NCBI RefSeq assembly: GCF_024713945.1
Contig: NC_134685.1
Span: 310,001-374,000, forward strand
DNA length: 64,000 nt
Reading direction: 5' to 3'
Source of the DNA: Dermatophagoides farinae
Lineage: Eukaryota; Arthropoda; Arachnida; Sarcoptiformes; Pyroglyphidae
Both the position numbers and the translations under genes were made by a program. This document shows positions 1 through 13,618 of the stretch, piece by piece. The notes beneath the pieces are model-generated. The model was not told where the DNA came from, did no database searches, and worked only from the letters and a program-made list of their open reading frames with translations. The number at the start of each line of letters is the position of its first letter. Position 1 is the stretch's first letter.

Positions 1-2917
1 GTCCACTCCGGTTGCTAGCCAGAATTATTAAACAAATGGAAAAAAATTTCATTTCAAGATTCAATTTAATTGCTTGCAAGGATATTATTTGTTTTTGTAA
101 TTAAGAATTTGCAAAAAAAAAAGAATTTTGTTTGTTATTGCAATTAAAAGATTAAATTCCATTCTTTAAATGATAATAATGATTATTATTTAAAAACTTT
201 TTCAAATTCATTCATTCATTTGTTTTTTTTTTTGTTCAATAAGAATTTATTGCTTTGCTCTCGAATATGATGATTTCAATCGATGATGGTAATCACAATA
301 AACACACTTACACACACACACACATACATTAATTGATCAAATGATGATGACCACCATTCATGATGATCATTATAATGATAATGAAACCTGTTTTTATTAA
401 TTTTTTTTTGTTCAAAGAATGGGAAATTCCTGGAAAAGTTTTTTTTTCTAGTTTTTCATCATCAAATATTGATGATCATGGGTTTATATAATGGACAAGA
501 GTCACGAATCGAATGAAAATCTTGATTTTTGTCCATTCTTTTTCTCTATTGTTGTTTTTTGGGTGATTTATGAAAAGTTTTTCTAGCTTTTCTGGCGTGT
601 TGTGTAGACATTTTAAGATTCATGATTCTCATTTGTAATAATTTTCTTTTTTTGTTGACCATTCATTTCGAATCGGATATTTAAATTTGAATGTCATTTG
701 TCATGTGATGCCATTCTTTTTATGTTTGTTTTTTTTTTTTTTGTTTTCTTTATTTTTTTTTTCGATTAAAAAAATGAAACTGAATGAAAACGAAAATTGT
801 CACAACAACCATAACGACAACGGATGATGTCAAGTTTCTTTTTTTTTGGCTGACATTTGAATTCTCTGCAATAATAATGATGATGATGATGATGATGGAA
901 ATTCATTATGGAATATGGAAATGATGATGTGAATGGAGACGGGTTTTTTTTTATTTATTTGTATCCAATGTTGACTGTTTGTGTGGTTTATACTATAAAT
1001 TCCATCGAGAATTTGGTTCATTGAATGAATGATGGACAAAAAAGTTGTTGTTGTGGAGATTAATTTTGTTCAAATTTTTTTTCAATAAAAAAAACTTATT
1101 ATTTTAATGGACATGGTTGTTATATTCTTGATGGTCACTTGTGGTTCTCAGAAAGAATTAATTTATCATTGAATGAATTCTGTTAAAATGCAGCAGCAGC
1201 AGCTTGGTGAATTTTTTTTTTTTTTATAATTAACACCGAATGAAAAATTGTGAATTCAGGAAAAAAGTACATCAATTTCCATCGGTCTAAACGAATCATC
1301 ATAATCATTATTTTTTTTTTACTTTTCTCAGTTCATTAACACTTTTTTTTGTGTACACACACTGTTGTTTGATGCACAACAACAACCACCAACGCTTAAA
1401 ATTTTTGTTTATTCTGTCGGCTTATATTTGTGTGTGTGTGTGTACAAAGTTTTGATTGGTACACCAATTTATTATTTAGAATTTTCGAGAATTCAAATAT
1501 TTTGATCGATCCATTTGTTTAATAATTGATGCCATTAATGAGCGTGCCCATTATTTGGAGCTTATTTTTTCTCCATACTGAGCCTTTTTTCTCACTATAC
1601 TAATTGATTTTTTTTTTATTTTTTTGGTTTTTCAAATTGTTTTTTCACTCTTTTGTTTTTTTTTTTGTTTTCAACATGTCACAACATGATAAATGTTTTT
1701 TGTTTTCTTCTTTTTTTCTCGATATTTACAAGGAAAATTTATTTTTTATTTTTCTGAGAAAGTTTCGGAAGAAAAGTTTGAAAATTTTCGTTTTTCTTTT
1801 TGTTTCATCCATTATCTAGTTTTTTCTGGTTTTCGTTTTTTTTCTGTTTTTTTGGTATATGTCCGATAATTATTCAATAGACCAAGTGTTTTTTTTTCTA
1901 TTTTGCATTTCGTTCCGGGAACACTTGAACTCTTCCTTTTTTCACTGTTTCGAAAATCAATTCAGTTGCATTTCATTTGAATATAAACAATTCTTTTGTT
2001 TTAACACTTGAATTACAATCCAAGGACATTGAAACTGATAAATGACTGTGTGTGTGTATGTTCTGTTACCAGCCAATAAATTGATTGATTGACTGATGTT
2101 GAATCGTATCGAATTTCAGATTTTTTTTTTCGTTGCCAAATGACAATGCCCTTTGTCTCTTGCCAAAAAATTTTTTCTATTTCTGGTTCTCTCTTTCTCT
2201 TGTTATCAAATAAGGATATATTGTGAATAAGGATATTTCGTAACCCTTTTTATACAGTAAGTAATCATTTTTTTTTCATTCGTATATAAATACTTTTGTT
2301 TTCAATTTGAATTTAAATGATGGATTGATTTTTATTTTTCTTTAATTATAATTGATGATTGACTTGCTGGTGGTTGTGGTTGATTAGTCAGTTATATTAT
2401 GTGGTTGGTTTGTTGATCTCAATGTTAATGTCTGTGTGTCTGTGTGTTTTCATCAGCTGTATTTTGTTGTTGTTGTTGTTTGAATCATCAAGTAAATTTA
2501 TTTCATTCACACGAAGGTTTTTTTTTCATCATTATCATGATAATAACTAGATTATAATTAATAAATAATTAATTTAATCGATGAATAATTATTATTATAA
2601 TTTGATCAATTTTTTCTTTCATATCCATTATTTTTGTCTGTTTGTTTGTTTGTTTGTTTGTTTCTGTCATATTGGATCATTAACACTTTTAATGTTTTTC
2701 TCTTTTTTTTTCTTTCTCTCTTGCCCTCACAAATCTAGGATTTTAGTTTGTGACAACATTCATTCAAGATTATCGGCTATATACATCCATCCATTCCATT
2801 CCATTTCATCATCATCATCATTGTCAGGAACATTCAAGTGGTTAAATGAAAATTTTCTGGTTATTTAACACTGGTCGTTGGTTTCCTGCTACTCATAAAT
2901 AAACAAAGCAAAAAATC
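1..2917. other. Non-coding upstream region, repeat-rich
   Basis: No reading frame here has coding character. The short open frames consist of poly-Phe, poly-Ile or poly-Ser stretches from T-runs and (ATC)n tracts. Visible items are many T8-T13 runs, short (CA)n/(TG)n tracts (about 303-324 and 1430-1441), an imperfect (GAT)n tract near 880 and a (TTTG)6 tract at about 2641-2663. It lies upstream of the metallopeptidase gene and probably holds its promoter and 5' UTR, but I cannot point to a specific promoter element. Confidence 0.6.
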
Positions 2918-5900
2918 ATGACAACAGAATCATCTACCACATATTCAATTGTGGTTCCTTCTTCTTCTTCTTCTATGACAACATTGACAACTACATCAAC
3001 ATCATCATCAACAACAACACCTTCCACTAATATTTCAATAAATTCTAATGGTAGTAATAATAATGTTATTCATAGTAAAAGTTTATCGATAAATCGTCAT
3101 TTTAATCAATCATCGCCATCACCATCAAATAATGAATCAACGATAATGAATAAAAGTGGTAATAATAATAATCAAGGAGCTTGGATCACATCCATATCGG
3201 CTTCAATGGCAAATCAATATAATAATCAACAACAGCCATCAAATAATCATAATCATAAAAATAATAATAATCAACAACAACAACAACAACAATTAGCCAA
3301 TCATTTACGTTCACATTTATCATCGACGACGGCTACGACAAATTCTGGTCCACCACCATCATCAACATTATCACAAGCTGGTCCATGTCCAGAAAAAGAT
3401 AATAATCATGGATATTTATCAAATAGTCTAGCATTTAGTGAATTAATGGCGCAAACATTAACATCATCATTTTGGAATTTTCGTTCACGTTTTGAACGGT
3501 TATTATTGTTGATTGTATTCATTGTTTGTATACTATGTATTGTACTTCTAGTCTTAATGGTACTATTATTGATTAATCAACCTTATTTTCGTGGTGGTAA
3601 GTTTATTCATTTTGTGATGTGATGGCAATCTGTGGTATTCTAAGTGTTAATTATTTTTTTTTTTAATAGGAAATTCTTTACCAAACCATAATATCCCAGC
3701 TCGTTTCGATATCCATGGTATCAATAGTAATGATATGATTACAACTGGATGGAATCAATTATCATCATCATTACCATCATCATATCCAAATCCACAAATA
3801 ATACCCGGCTATCATTATTATTATGCCGCTAATAATGGCCTAAATAATCCATTGTCATATAGTAATCTATCAGCAGCAACAACTACTGAACAACAACATC
3901 TCAATAATCAATTTCCAACAAAATTCTATCAGAATTTCATTCCAACACCAATGGGACCAATCTTTTCGGCATTACAACATGTACGAAGCCAACAACAACA
4001 ACAACAACAACAACAATCAAATCATTATCAAACAGCAACTCAAACGACAAATCATCATCAATCATTTCAGGATCCAAAATCAGTTTGTCTTCGTCCTGGT
4101 TGTGTCAAAGCAGGTTAGTGTCAAAAAAAAAAAATTTTCTTTCCAGCTACACACACACATTAATATTTCTAATAGTATAGTAAATTGGATTGAATTTTCC
4201 TAGGAAAAATATAGACTTTTTGCTTCTGTGTGTGTGTGTGGGTGAATGTAAAATTTGAGAGTGAGTGGTAAATGCATTTTTCTGATAAAAAGTTCCAAAA
4301 ATGGAACAATAATCATCATCATCATTCCATTGATGATAATGATAATGATCCTAATGAAATTCATTCGATTTACTTGTTTTCATTTTGTGTGTTGTTGTTG
4401 ATGATGATGATGTCTTATTATTTATGATATAAAAATTTGTAAACAGATGTGAAAAAGTAAGAACAACAAAAAAAAATTCAATTAATCCTTTCACTACACA
4501 CTACTGATGGCAAACACATTTGATTGAACATTTTTTTTTCATCCTAATTTAACAAAATGAAATGAGAATTTCTTTCTCGTTTTGTTTTTGTTGTTGTTGT
4601 TGTTGTTGTTGAAAATTTGATTCTTGAGCCAAATTGAATTTGAATTCCATGAGTTTATTTTATTCATAGAGTTGTTTTTGTTTATTGTGTTTTTTTTTGA
4701 TTCAATTTTGAATTTTTTTTTTCATTTTTCAAATTTTTTTCTTCTGTTGTTGGCTTCATTTTTTTAATATTGTGATGATGAAAATGATGAGATTTGAAAT
4801 GAATTTTTCTGTTTTTGAGAATTTTGCCCATAAATATTTGGACACTTGATTTTTTTTTGGCACTCATATAGCCTTTTTGTTGTTGTTGTTTCAGTGTTTC
4901 AAAATTTTTTTCTTTTCCAGATTATTTCTCTCTTTGCGTGTTTGTTGTCATATAATAAAATTCGATGCGCTTTTGCTTTTGTCTTTTTTTTTGTTTTTCG
5001 TTGCTTTTAATGGAATTGAAAAGATTCATTTAAGCGTAAATACACAACAGCAGCGGAAAAAGTAAAGTTTTTCTTTCTTTTTCTTTTACACACTAGTAAA
5101 GTTTAACCCCATAACTACCCATTAAACAACACTACACCAACAACAAAATATATCACTACAGGCCTATGTTTTTGTTTGTTTGTTTTTTATGATTATTCTG
5201 ATTATTTATATATATTTATATTATTAGTATTATTTGCGGACAATTTACTTTCGGGTTTCCATCCATCCATTCATACATCCGTCCATTTATTCATTCATTT
5301 TCATTCTCCATTTGCTTTTTTTTTGAAAGTTTTCCATCTCATCATATTATTTGTGTTGTATGTATGTGGAGGTCAACTGAAGATAAATCTTTACTTATGT
5401 AATTAATGGTGGTCTTTTATATTTTTATTCGTTTTCATTGTCTACGATAATGGAAATGATGATGAATTTGTTGATAATGGAAGAGAAAAACTTTTTTTCG
5501 ATATGGATTTGTTTTCCGGGTGTATCTCTATTTCTGTCTGGTCATTTGGGAACTTTTGGTTTTTTTTTTTTTTTTTGATTACGAAATCTCAAAAGAAAAA
5601 AAACTTTTAAACAAAACAAATACATTATAATGATGATTAAAAGATTTTGATTGGAATTGGGATTGATAAATTTACAGACAGAAAAAAAAGTTGGCTTCAC
5701 TACTACTATTTTTCATTACATACATTACATGATTAACTGAATGAATAAATGAAAAAAATAAAATAAACTTGAACCTTTTTGAATAATATCAAATTATCAT
5801 TTCCAAGGTAGAAATAGTTTTATCAATAGAGTTTGTTTTTTTTTCGTATTCTAGAAATGAAATTTGATATATTCAACGAGAATTATCAATGTTTATGTAT

Positions 5901-5937
5901 GTTGTGCGTCATATTATTTTCATCATTTATTTTTTTT

Positions 5938-5969
<32 letters not shown>

Positions 5970-8900
5970 ACCCAAAAAAGGGCTTCAAATTTTCCAACAT
6001 CATCGCTACCGTCGTAGATGATGATAAACTTTCCCTAAATAATGCGTGTAATATGTTTAATTTTGATTTTTTTTCTCACCGAGAATTCCTTTTCATCGAG
6101 ACTGGGAATGAATTGATTATTATTATATATTGTCCCGTTGGTGTCGGGTAAATGTGTATTATAATAATTACGATTCTTTACGGAATTTTTTTTTATTATT
6201 CAAACAAAATTTTCGAGATCGTTTGTCACCGAAAATTGATGGCCATAATAATGATAATAATAATTTCAACACAATTCAGCAGCAGCAGCTTGTTTCAGAT
6301 TACTTATTTGACTTTTACTTTCATTTTTTTTTCGTTTTGATTTGTTTTCTCGATTAAGAAAGTGAAAAAATTCTTTTATTTCATTTCTCTGTTCACTGTC
6401 ACATCATTGTATGGCCCATTTTTTTTATTGTCAATAAAAAAAATGAATTTTATTCTCTGGAACGACAATTTAAAATGCTTCCCAAGTGTATTGCAAAAAA
6501 AACTCGTTTTCTTTTTCTCAATTTATCTTTATTATCAAGGTGTTTTTGTTGTTGTTCATTCATTCAATAATTAATTTTTGTTTCCAAAAAACATTTGTTT
6601 TCCATTTTTCTTGGCTCATACGGATTGCTTTTATGTGTGTGTGTGTGTGGGGTCGACATACTCTTGAATATTCGATAAAATAATGATTCTTTGGAATTGA
6701 ATTTTCTAGTTTAAGGAATTTTATATTTTAGACAGAAAAAAAACAAAAAAAATTTTAAATTGCATTCCTTGAAGCTTTTTGTTTGTCGTTGAAAAATTGT
6801 TTCAGCTTTTTTTCCAAATTCTTTTTCTTTCCTGGTTACATATAACAGAGAGAGAGAGAGAGAGAGAGAGACCTAAGGTGAATTTTTCCATATTTATAGA
6901 TTTAAAAATATTTACGGCCATCCAAACAGTTTGTTCCGTTACATTTTTTTTCTTCCAAGAAAATTCTTTCATTCGAAAAAAAATCAGACTGCGTGGTACA
7001 TGAAACATGGATGCATCATCCAATTGAATAACTTTTTTCTGCTTCTTTTTTTTTTGTTTTGCTTTTCCCTTTTGTATTTTGTTGGAAACAATTTTTCGTT
7101 TGAATAAATCTTTCATTTTTTTTTTCATTTACATCGTTTTTTTTTTTTTGCTTGCTAGCTGATAATCCAGAATTTGAAAATGTCGACATTTTTTTAGACA
7201 ATCAAATTATTGATTAATTGATTGAATTCTCGTATTGATTGGATTTTTTTTCTGTTGCTATTGTATTGATTGATTTTCTTGTTTTTTGTCATTTGAATTG
7301 AACACATGTTTTCATTTGTTAACCCGTTAATTTTACAGTGTTTTTTTTTCACCAATCCCACTTTGAAAATCAGTGTATGTGGTCCATTTTGGATTCTTTA
7401 TTAAATTTGTGAGAACAAAAAGAAAACTTTTCACATTTTTTTGACATTCAAATAGAAGAAAAAAGCAAAAAAAAAATTATCATCAATTTCTATTGGATAC
7501 CCTAGAACTAGAAAAAAAAACACTAGAGAATTTGATTCGTTTATCGTTTTTTGTTTGTTACATTTACTGTTAGTCTGAATCTCCCATGAGATATTGAATG
7601 AAAGAAACGCATAGATTGAGTGATTTGAATAACTAATTTCTTTGATGAAATTTTATACATGCATACATTATATGCAAATGAAAAAAAAGATGAAGAAAAA
7701 CAACAAGAAAATGAAAATGGATTTGAGTGTTATGATGATGACTATCTATTTTTCTACACACACACATACACAGAATATGTTGAGATGTAACATCCGATTT
7801 GGCCCATCAATTTCATTTCATTTGTATGTGTGTGTGTGTGTGTTTTGGTAAAGGAAACAACTATAATGAGAGAAAAGGATCGAGAAAAAAAAATTCTTAT
7901 CTTTTTTTCTCCAAACAAAGAAAAAAAAACATTCTCATTTTGGAACATTTGTTTGGATATTTTGAATTTGAGATTTCCACATTAAATGTGAATGATGATT
8001 GATCGATATAGATCGATAAATGTTAATGGTATTTGTGTAATTTTCAGTTTTCATCCAAAATATTGCTAGTTTTTTTCAACTTTTGTTTCATTGTACAATT
8101 TCTATTGTTGTTTTGTATCGGAAATTGGTATATATGATAAGCTTGAGACGTTTTACACATACGGTCACACATGATTTATTCAATTTTCAAAACCAATAAT
8201 GATAATTATGACTGTGATTGATGGACAATGTATGTGTGTGTGTGTGATTACCGTAATTTCCTTATGACATAACATTAACAGCAAACAAAAACAAAACAAA
8301 AAAACGGATTCAAATAAAGTAAAAGATTGATTATGAAAGACAATGATGATCATGATGATGGAAAAATTCATATTAATCATCATCAGTGTTACGAAATATA
8401 AGCCAATTTCTTCATGTGTTCTTTCTGAATCAAATTAGTTTGATCGGCGGTAGCAGCAAAAAAAAAAGAGAATGTGATTTTTTTTTTGTAAATCATCATC
8501 ATTATCTTTAAATTGTGTGTCTGTGTGTGTGTGGTGGGAAAAAGTGTTGTAGAAAGAATTGAATAATCGAAAAGTCAAACAAGAAAAAAAAACACCTTGT
8601 TGAATTGCTTTAATTTTCTTTACGTTTCCCGGAAATGATAATGATGATGATCATTTTTATTTTCACTTTTATTATCAAATTGAAAATAAAAATCATATTT
8701 TCTCCCATGAATGATATGTATGTGTGTGTGTGTGTATGTTGGATTTGATTTGATAATAAATGCCATTGGTCATCTTGTGAAAAGAAAAAATATTTCTAAT
8801 CAAATTCACACTATATTTGTGTGATTGTGATATTTAAGAATCATTCAGAATGATTCTAGGAAGCCGCATACTTTATTCTGGTATTGTATAATAGTAGCAG

Positions 8901-11900
8901 CAGCTTGTGTGTGTGTGTGTGTGAAATCTTTTTATCATTTAGATTGAAATTGTCCAGTTTTTTTTTCTTGATAAATGTATCCAATGAATGAATGAATGAA
9001 TGAATGATGATCATCTTCATATTTTTATCATGCGAAGAACAAAATTGAATTGAAATAAATTTCTATTCAATGATGATGATGATGATGATAGAAGAAAAAA
9101 GATCGACATGCATACACACACTCAAACACAATGACATCCATTTTGGTTTATTTGTGTGTGAAATGTGAACAATGAATGAATGAATGAATTTAGCCTTTTT
9201 CTCGCTTCTTTTGGCTTTGATTTGTTGATCAGTCAGATGATGATGATAATAAAAATAACAACTAGATTTCAATTTAGATTTTGAATGAATAAAACAGACA
9301 AAAAAGATTGTGATTAAAGTTTTTTTTTTCTTCAAACAACAATATAACAGACTGACTGACTGACTAACTGATTTTATTGACTGATTGAATGAATGAAAAA
9401 GTCAATTGTCTGACGTGGATGATGATGATGAAAGTGTTGAAAAATTGATTTTTTTTTTTGAATTTAATTTTCAATTTTTTTTTGTTGAAAAGATTTCTGT
9501 TCTAGTGTTCGTTTTTTATACTTAAAATTTCTCTTTTTTTGACTTGATATAGCATCAGAAATATTGAATCTAATCGATGAAACAATTAATCCATGTGATG
9601 ATTTTTATCGTTTTGCTTGTGGTGGCTGGATACATCGTACTGCGATACCGGATGAAGCAGGTCATATATCGATTTTTGAACAATCAAGAGAACGGTTAGA
9701 TATACAATTAAAAGGTGAGCCCGCATGTGTTTCATTATAAATCGCTAATTTTAACCATTTTTTTAATGTAGATTTAATTGAAACATCCAATAATACAACA
9801 CCAGCAATTGAAACAATGAAAAATATGTATCGATCATGTATGAATCTGTCGGCAATTGAAAAATTAGGCATAACATCATTACGTAATGCATTGGATGAAT
9901 TAGGTGGTTGGCCTGTAGTGGAAGGTGCCAATTGGAATGAAACATCATTTGATTGGATTAATGTAACAAAGAAAATACGACAAATTGGTTTTAAACCTGA
10001 AATGTTTGTCACATTTAAAGTGATTGCCGATGTTATGAATAATACAAGGAATATGATTTTTGTATGTATCAAACATATCGATCAATTTTTGATAGATGAT
10101 TGTTTCGATTGATCGATCAATCAATCATATATCGATCTGATTGATTGTTTCGATTATCAGACAATTTTATTCCATTGATTTATATTAATTGAATTGATTT
10201 ATTTATTCTATTCTTATATGATGTGTTTTTCTTTCTTTTTCTCGCACAAATTTTTTATTCAATTATTGATCGATCGATCGATCATTCAATGGATCTATTG
10301 ATTAGGTTGATGAAGCTACACTTGGTCTACGTAGACAATTGATCACGCAAGGACCAAATCATACAACTGTACGTGTTTATCATCAATTGATGGTCGATAC
10401 AGCAATGTTATTTGGTGCAGAAAATCGTACACAAGTTGAATTAGAAATGTGGGATACAATTGCATTGGAATCACAGATTGCACATGCTACACATGACCCA
10501 ATGCAAGGTGAAAAGAAACAATCATGGTATCTATATCTGAAAGCATTTGCTGATGTTGCCAATCAGGTAAAATAAACATTCACATTTTTTTTTTCGTTGT
10601 CACTCTAAGTGTGTTAATTCTACAGTATTAACAACTTGATAGAAAATATGAAATTTTTCAAATTTTTTTCTTCAAATTGAAAATTCCGATATTTAGTCTC
10701 AAGTTTCAATTCAAGTTAAAACTTGAACAAACTTGTTGACAGCAACAGAAAAACAAAGTAAATTTTTTTCCAATATTTTCTTTGAACCGTTATGCTCTAT
10801 TTATCCAAATGGGTTACATCATCATCAATTTAGTCTTAGTGCAGTTATAGATGATGATGATGATCATCATCATCATGGCAGTAGCAGACACACTCAAGTT
10901 AATTGCCAGGTATTTTTTTTTTACTAAAATCACAACTATGAATAAAACAGGTAAATCTCGAAGAAATAAAGAAAAAAAAATGCCAGACATCTGTCATTGT
11001 CAACAACAGACAGAAGCTTTTATTTTCAATCCAGATCAAATGTATATTTTTTTTGTTACTGTTTCTCTGTATGTTTTTGTTTTTGTCACCATTTTGACAA
11101 TTTTTATCCATCTTGATCAATTGATTTAGAGCGAAGTACTTGCCACAAATCAATCACGATTGGGACATGATTGGATACGTTTTGTAAATGCTGCAATCGA
11201 TTTACCAAACAATGATGGTGGTAGTGATTTGAAATTCACTGAAAAAGAATTAGTTATGGTGGATAATATTCGTTATATGGGACAGATTGATTATCTAATT
11301 TCATTTGTAAATAAACATGATAAAAGGTAAGTAATGGTGTTATTTTTTTTGATTTCGCTTATTAATTAACGTGAAAACATCTTCATATTGTCGGTGTGTA
11401 GATTACTTGCTAATTATATGTTATGGCGTGTTGTATTACAAAATTTGGGTACCGGCAGTAAAGTAATGCGTGATATGAGAGATAACCTGAATAAACATCT
11501 TTACGGTATAACGGAAAAAATGGCACGTTGGAAGTTATGTCTTTCACAATTGACTGGTAGTCTAGCGAATGGCTCTTTCGTCACATTATATTAAACATCA
11601 TTTTAATGAAACATCACGTGACAAAGCAAAAGAAATGGTTCGTTTTATACAGCAAGAATTTGAAGATATTCTTCATCATACTGAATGGATGGATGGTGAA
11701 ACCAAAAAGAATGCATATAAAAAATCACATGCAATGAAAGCCATTGTAGGATATCCGGCTGAATTGGCTAATGATACATTGGTTGAGCAACATTATAAAG
11801 ATGTAAGTTTTTTCTGTTTTTTTTTCGTGTTTTCTTTTCTTTCTCGTGTTTGTTTGTCTCGTGTCTAATGACGTGTGATGGTAAATGACCCCATATGTGT

Positions 11901-13618
11901 GAGAAATCTGATGCCCATAAATTTAATTTGATCGTTTCCAGAACCGGAAAAATAAACAAAGTAAAACAAATGATCCTGAATGAATGTGGTTTATTTATTT
12001 TTTTGTGAATTTCCTGTATTTTTATATCCGGTTCTTATTTTTTCATTCATTTATCATCATTCACTGAATACCATTCACGAATGATGATGTGAAATTTTTT
12101 TGTTCCATTGAAAAAAATCGTTAAATTTGTTCCTCTTTATTGTTTCAAGATTCAAGTAATAATAATTGTTCTTTTCCATTTTATTTTTTCCGACCATCAC
12201 CACCACACCATTAACGACTAAAATAATGAATCAGCTGCAATTAACACCGGATAATTTTGAGCTAAACATCCGTCGTGTACGTATTTGGGCACATCGTAAT
12301 GAATTTAAAAAATTACGACAACGTAATGATCCACACAAGTAAGTGTAAAATTGACCATATTGGTTTTGACACTCACAAGCACACACTTATAGATTTTTTT
12401 TTTGCTTTTCGAGTTTTTTCCGTTATAATTGATCATGTCTAACTGAGTTGTTGCGGTTGTCGGTGTAAAGAATTGTTCCAGGAACACGAAAATAATTTGT
12501 AAAAATTGAATTAATTCACAAACATCTTCATGTTTGTACTAGATTTTTTGCACAAATAGCAAAAAAAAAAACGAAACAACGATGTTTCATGTTTAGAATT
12601 TTCATCTAAATCATAGAAAGCTAAAACAACAACATTTTTTCTTGTTTTTTTGTTCTGTTCTTAATTTACGATTCTTGTCCACATTCTTTGCTCTGAGTTT
12701 TTTTTCTGTTTGTTTTGTATTCTTACCACAACAAATGACTAATTGATTAGCTATTTTTTTTGTTTTTCATTATTTGCAATTGCTTTTATTGATTCATTCT
12801 ATCATTAATTCTCATTTATTATTCCATCGTCATTATTATTTAGCTGGAAATATTTTTCCAATGCAGCCAATGTAAATGCATTTTATTGGTCACAAGCGAA
12901 TTCTATTGTAATACCTGCCGGCATATTAAGAGATATATTCTATGATCATGATCGTCCACAATATCTGAATTTCGGAACAATCGGCTATGTTATTGGCCAC
13001 GAGATTACACATGGATTCGATAATATTGGTGCACAATTTGATGAAATTGGTAATGCACGTAATTGGTGGAAGAATGAAACAAAAAAACATTATAATGAAA
13101 AGGCACAATGTATGGTGAAACAATATCGTGAATATTCGTTGCCAAGAAAATTGCAAATAAATGGTGATCTTACATTGAAAGAAAATATTGCCGATAATGG
13201 TGCCATTAAAGAAGCATATCAAGCATATGAAAAATATGTTTCGAAATTTGGTGAAGAATTATTATTACCCGGTCTTCGTTATACATCACGGCAATTATTC
13301 TGGATTGCTGCTGCTATGGTAAATGATAATATTCTAAATATTTCATTTAAACTCATTCAATTTTATTTCAATAGAATTGGTGTAGTAAATCTTCACCGGA
13401 AATGTTCAAAACACGTCTAGATACCGATAGTCATAGTCCATCGGAAGCCAGGTTTGTCAATTATTATTTTATCGCAAAATTTCTTAAAATTTCCGAATTT
13501 TTTTCAAACCTTCATTAGGGTAAATGTTGCATTTAGCAATTATCAACCATTTGCAGATACATTCGGATGCCGTATTGGTACGAAATCAAATGCAAATCAT
13601 AAATGTTTGGTTTGGTAA
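2918..13618 (+). CDS. M13 zinc metalloendopeptidase (neprilysin / endothelin-converting-enzyme-like), 11 exons, one frameshift
   Basis: Exons by splice signals and phase: 2918-3596, 3670-4113, 9553-9714, 9772-10061, 10306-10566, 11130-11326, 11402-11802, 12235-12338, 12844-13318, 13375-13451, 13519-13618. This gives about 1062 residues once the frameshift is allowed for. It is a type II membrane ectopeptidase that would cleave small peptides outside the cell. Seen: a long Ser/Thr/Asn/Gln-rich cytosolic N-terminus, one membrane segment at about residues 194-218, then the family start CLRPGCVKA and [14 protein letters not shown]. The zinc motif HEITH is at 12998-13012, the third-ligand motif ENIAD at 13181-13195, the substrate-binding NAF (usually NAY) at 12875-12883, and the family C-terminus CLVW. 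The N-terminal tail is longer than in vertebrate neprilysins (about 750 residues). In exon 7 the frame changes at 11571-11572 by one extra G. Family assignment is firm; which neprilysin subtype is not. Confidence 0.93.
4114..9552 (+). other. Long second intron of the metallopeptidase gene
   Basis: This 5.4 kb intron separates the membrane-anchor and stalk exons from the catalytic-domain exons. Codon phase is kept across it (G|CA gives Ala in CVKA-SEIL), which supports the join. All other introns of this gene are 56-563 nt. Inside are microsatellites, including a CT/GT tract near 5939-5968, (AG)12 at 6847-6871, several (TG)n tracts and an (AATG)n tract near 8993-9007. I see no credible internal gene on either strand. 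An alternative promoter or enhancer could reside here, but nothing in the sequence proves it. Confidence 0.75.
6847..6871. repeat. (AG)12 microsatellite
   Basis: Perfect dinucleotide AG tract inside the long intron of the metallopeptidase gene. Confidence 0.9.

Noticed and set aside
10265-10285. GATCGATCGATC palindromic run in an intron
   Set aside because: Simple tetranucleotide repeat; no flanking structure or duplication.
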